Assembly: GCF_026625045.1 (NCBI RefSeq)
Contig: NZ_CP113089.1
Coordinates: forward strand, 620,001 to 684,000
From: Microcella daejeonensis
GTDB taxonomy: Bacteria > Actinomycetota > Actinomycetes > Actinomycetales > Microbacteriaceae
Reading direction: 5' to 3'
DNA: 64,000 bases
Under the pieces are notes generated by a model. It saw nothing but the letters and a program-made list of their open reading frames with translations. It did not search any database and was not told where the DNA came from. This document shows, piece after piece, positions 63,198 to 64,000 of this stretch (positions within the stretch are counted from its first letter, which is position 1; every line of letters starts with the position of its first letter). The position numbers were made by a program, and so were the translations under genes.

Positions 63198-64000
63198 ATG
63201 ACGGACGACACGCTCACGCTCGACACGGCGAGCGCGTGGGCGATCTTCATCATCAGCGTCATCGCGCTCGTCGCCCTGGTCGGCATCGCGATCGTGTCGC
63301 TCGTCGTCGTGCCGCGCAACCGCCGGCCGCAGACGGCGCTCGCCTGGCTGCTGCTCATCTACATCCTGCCGTTCGTCGGCTTCCTCCTCTTCCTGCTGCT
63401 GGGCTCGCGCAAGCTGCCGAAGCGCCGGCGCGAGAAGCAGCAGCAGATCAACGACTACATCCTCGAGACCACCGAGGGCATGGACAGGGTGCGCCGCGAC
63501 CACCCGTGGCCGCCGTGGCTCGAACCGATCGTCGAGCTCAACCGGCATCTCGGCGCGATGCCGCTCGTCGGCGGCAACGCGGCACGGCTCTACACCGACT
63601 ACGCGGGCTCCATCGAGGCGATGACGGAGGCGATCCGCGCATCCACCCGGGTCGTGCACGTCGAGTTCTACATCCTCGCGCTCGACGGCACCACCGCCGA
63701 CTTCTTCGACGCGCTCGAGGAGGCCGTCGCCCGCGGGGTCACGGTGCGGGTGCTGTACGACCACATCGCCTCCCTGCGGGTGAAGGGCTACCGGCGCACG
63801 ATGCGGCGTCTGCGGGCGGCCGGCATCGAGCACTACGCGATGCTGCCGGTGCGGCCGTTCCGACTGCAGTGGCAGCGCCCCGATCTGCGCAACCATCGCA
63901 AGTTCGTCATCGTCGACGGCTCCGTCGCCTTCACCGGCTCGCAGAACATGATCGAGCGCGGCTACCACCGCGGGCGTCGCCGCGACGGCTCCCGCCTGCA
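63198..64000 (+). CDS. cls: Cardiolipin synthase (N-terminal part, cut by window edge)
   Basis: 267 codons are visible. Two membrane helices (about 15-38 and 50-70) precede a PLD domain: HVEFYILALDGTTADFFDAL and the first HKD motif NHRKFVIVDGSVAFTGSQNM are present. The second HKD lies beyond the window. It joins phosphatidylglycerol molecules to cardiolipin. ATG 63198 lies 6 nt after TAGACT (leaderless). Confidence 0.92.
   Translation, partial: MTDDTLTLDTASAWAIFIISVIALVALVGIAIVSLVVVPRNRRPQTALAWLLLIYILPFVGFLLFLLLGSRKLPKRRREKQQQINDYILETTEGMDRVRRDHPWPPWLEPIVELNRHLGAMPLVGGNAARLYTDYAGSIEAMTEAIRASTRVVHVEFYILALDGTTADFFDALEEAVARGVTVRVLYDHIASLRVKGYRRTMRRLRAAGIEHYAMLPVRPFRLQWQRPDLRNHRKFVIVDGSVAFTGSQNMIERGYHRGRRRDGSRL

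Noticed and set aside
61920..63968. 682-codon minus-strand frame opposite yajQ, MFS and cls
   Set aside because: Shadow frame with repetitive acidic/basic composition; the plus-strand genes have clear family motifs.

Overview
The window looks like a chromosomal segment of a high-GC actinobacterium, most probably Microbacteriaceae. The reasons are GC-rich codon usage throughout, the order tRNA-Trp, secE, nusG, rplK, rplA, a small actinobacterial SRP RNA, an Lsr2 homologue, HadA/HadB-like dehydratases beside murB, and many genes whose start codon lies 6-7 nt after a TAnnnT -10 box (leaderless transcripts). No prophage, IS element or CRISPR array was seen. The genus assignment is inference.

Layout. 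1-2.7 kb: the start of a PAS protein (cut by the window edge), SRP RNA, tRNA-Ser and a HerA-like ATPase. 2.7-28 kb: mainly sugar catabolism. It holds glycerate kinase, four LacI-family regulators counting the one at 35.7 kb, a GH51 arabinofuranosidase, a GH1 beta-glucosidase, araB-araA-lacI, and an araD-chvE-mmsA-mmsB uptake operon. Interspersed are a sugar-alcohol oxidase, a saccharopine dehydrogenase-like enzyme, a PAP2 phosphatase, an MFS pump and a DNA glycosylase. 25.5-31.7 kb: cystathionine synthase/lyase genes, DUF3105 and DUF305 proteins and an ABC exporter. 31.8-36.7 kb: an AglEFG-like alpha-glucoside importer with a divergent LacI regulator. 36.8-47 kb: translation genes rplL, rplJ, rplA, rplK, nusG and secE, split by an epimerase, a two-component system, small membrane proteins and a quinone oxidoreductase. 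47-64 kb: aminotransferase, Lsr2, ABC-2 exporter, murB, dehydratases, a peptide/kinase cassette, LysE exporter, tRNAs, GH13 alpha-glucosidase, LuxR regulator, M23 peptidase, inositol phosphatase, YajQ, an MFS pump and the start of cardiolipin synthase.

How they work together. Arabinan side chains are trimmed by GH51. Arabinose enters through ChvE-MmsAB and is converted by AraA, AraB and AraD to xylulose 5-phosphate. Two paralogous LacI regulators sit in this set, and two different operator types are seen at the araB and araD promoters. Alpha-glucosides would enter through AglEFG and be cut by the GH13 enzyme 20 kb away. Both promoters carry the same operator type, TGGMACCGSTTCCACA.

Most unusual items: (1) a 27-residue peptide gene ending in a CxxC tail, with a perfect Shine-Dalgarno, its own operator-bearing promoter, a strong hairpin just after it and an aminoglycoside-phosphotransferase-like kinase next (52.99-54.21 kb), which looks like a minimal RiPP-type or regulatory peptide cassette; (2) three 84-87 bp palindromic elements beside LacI genes, two of them with compensatory changes in an inner stem; (3) an 18-G tract between a ribosome-binding-like sequence and the murB start; (4) a 39-residue membrane protein whose upstream region has a long hairpin and four GGGGGAC boxes.
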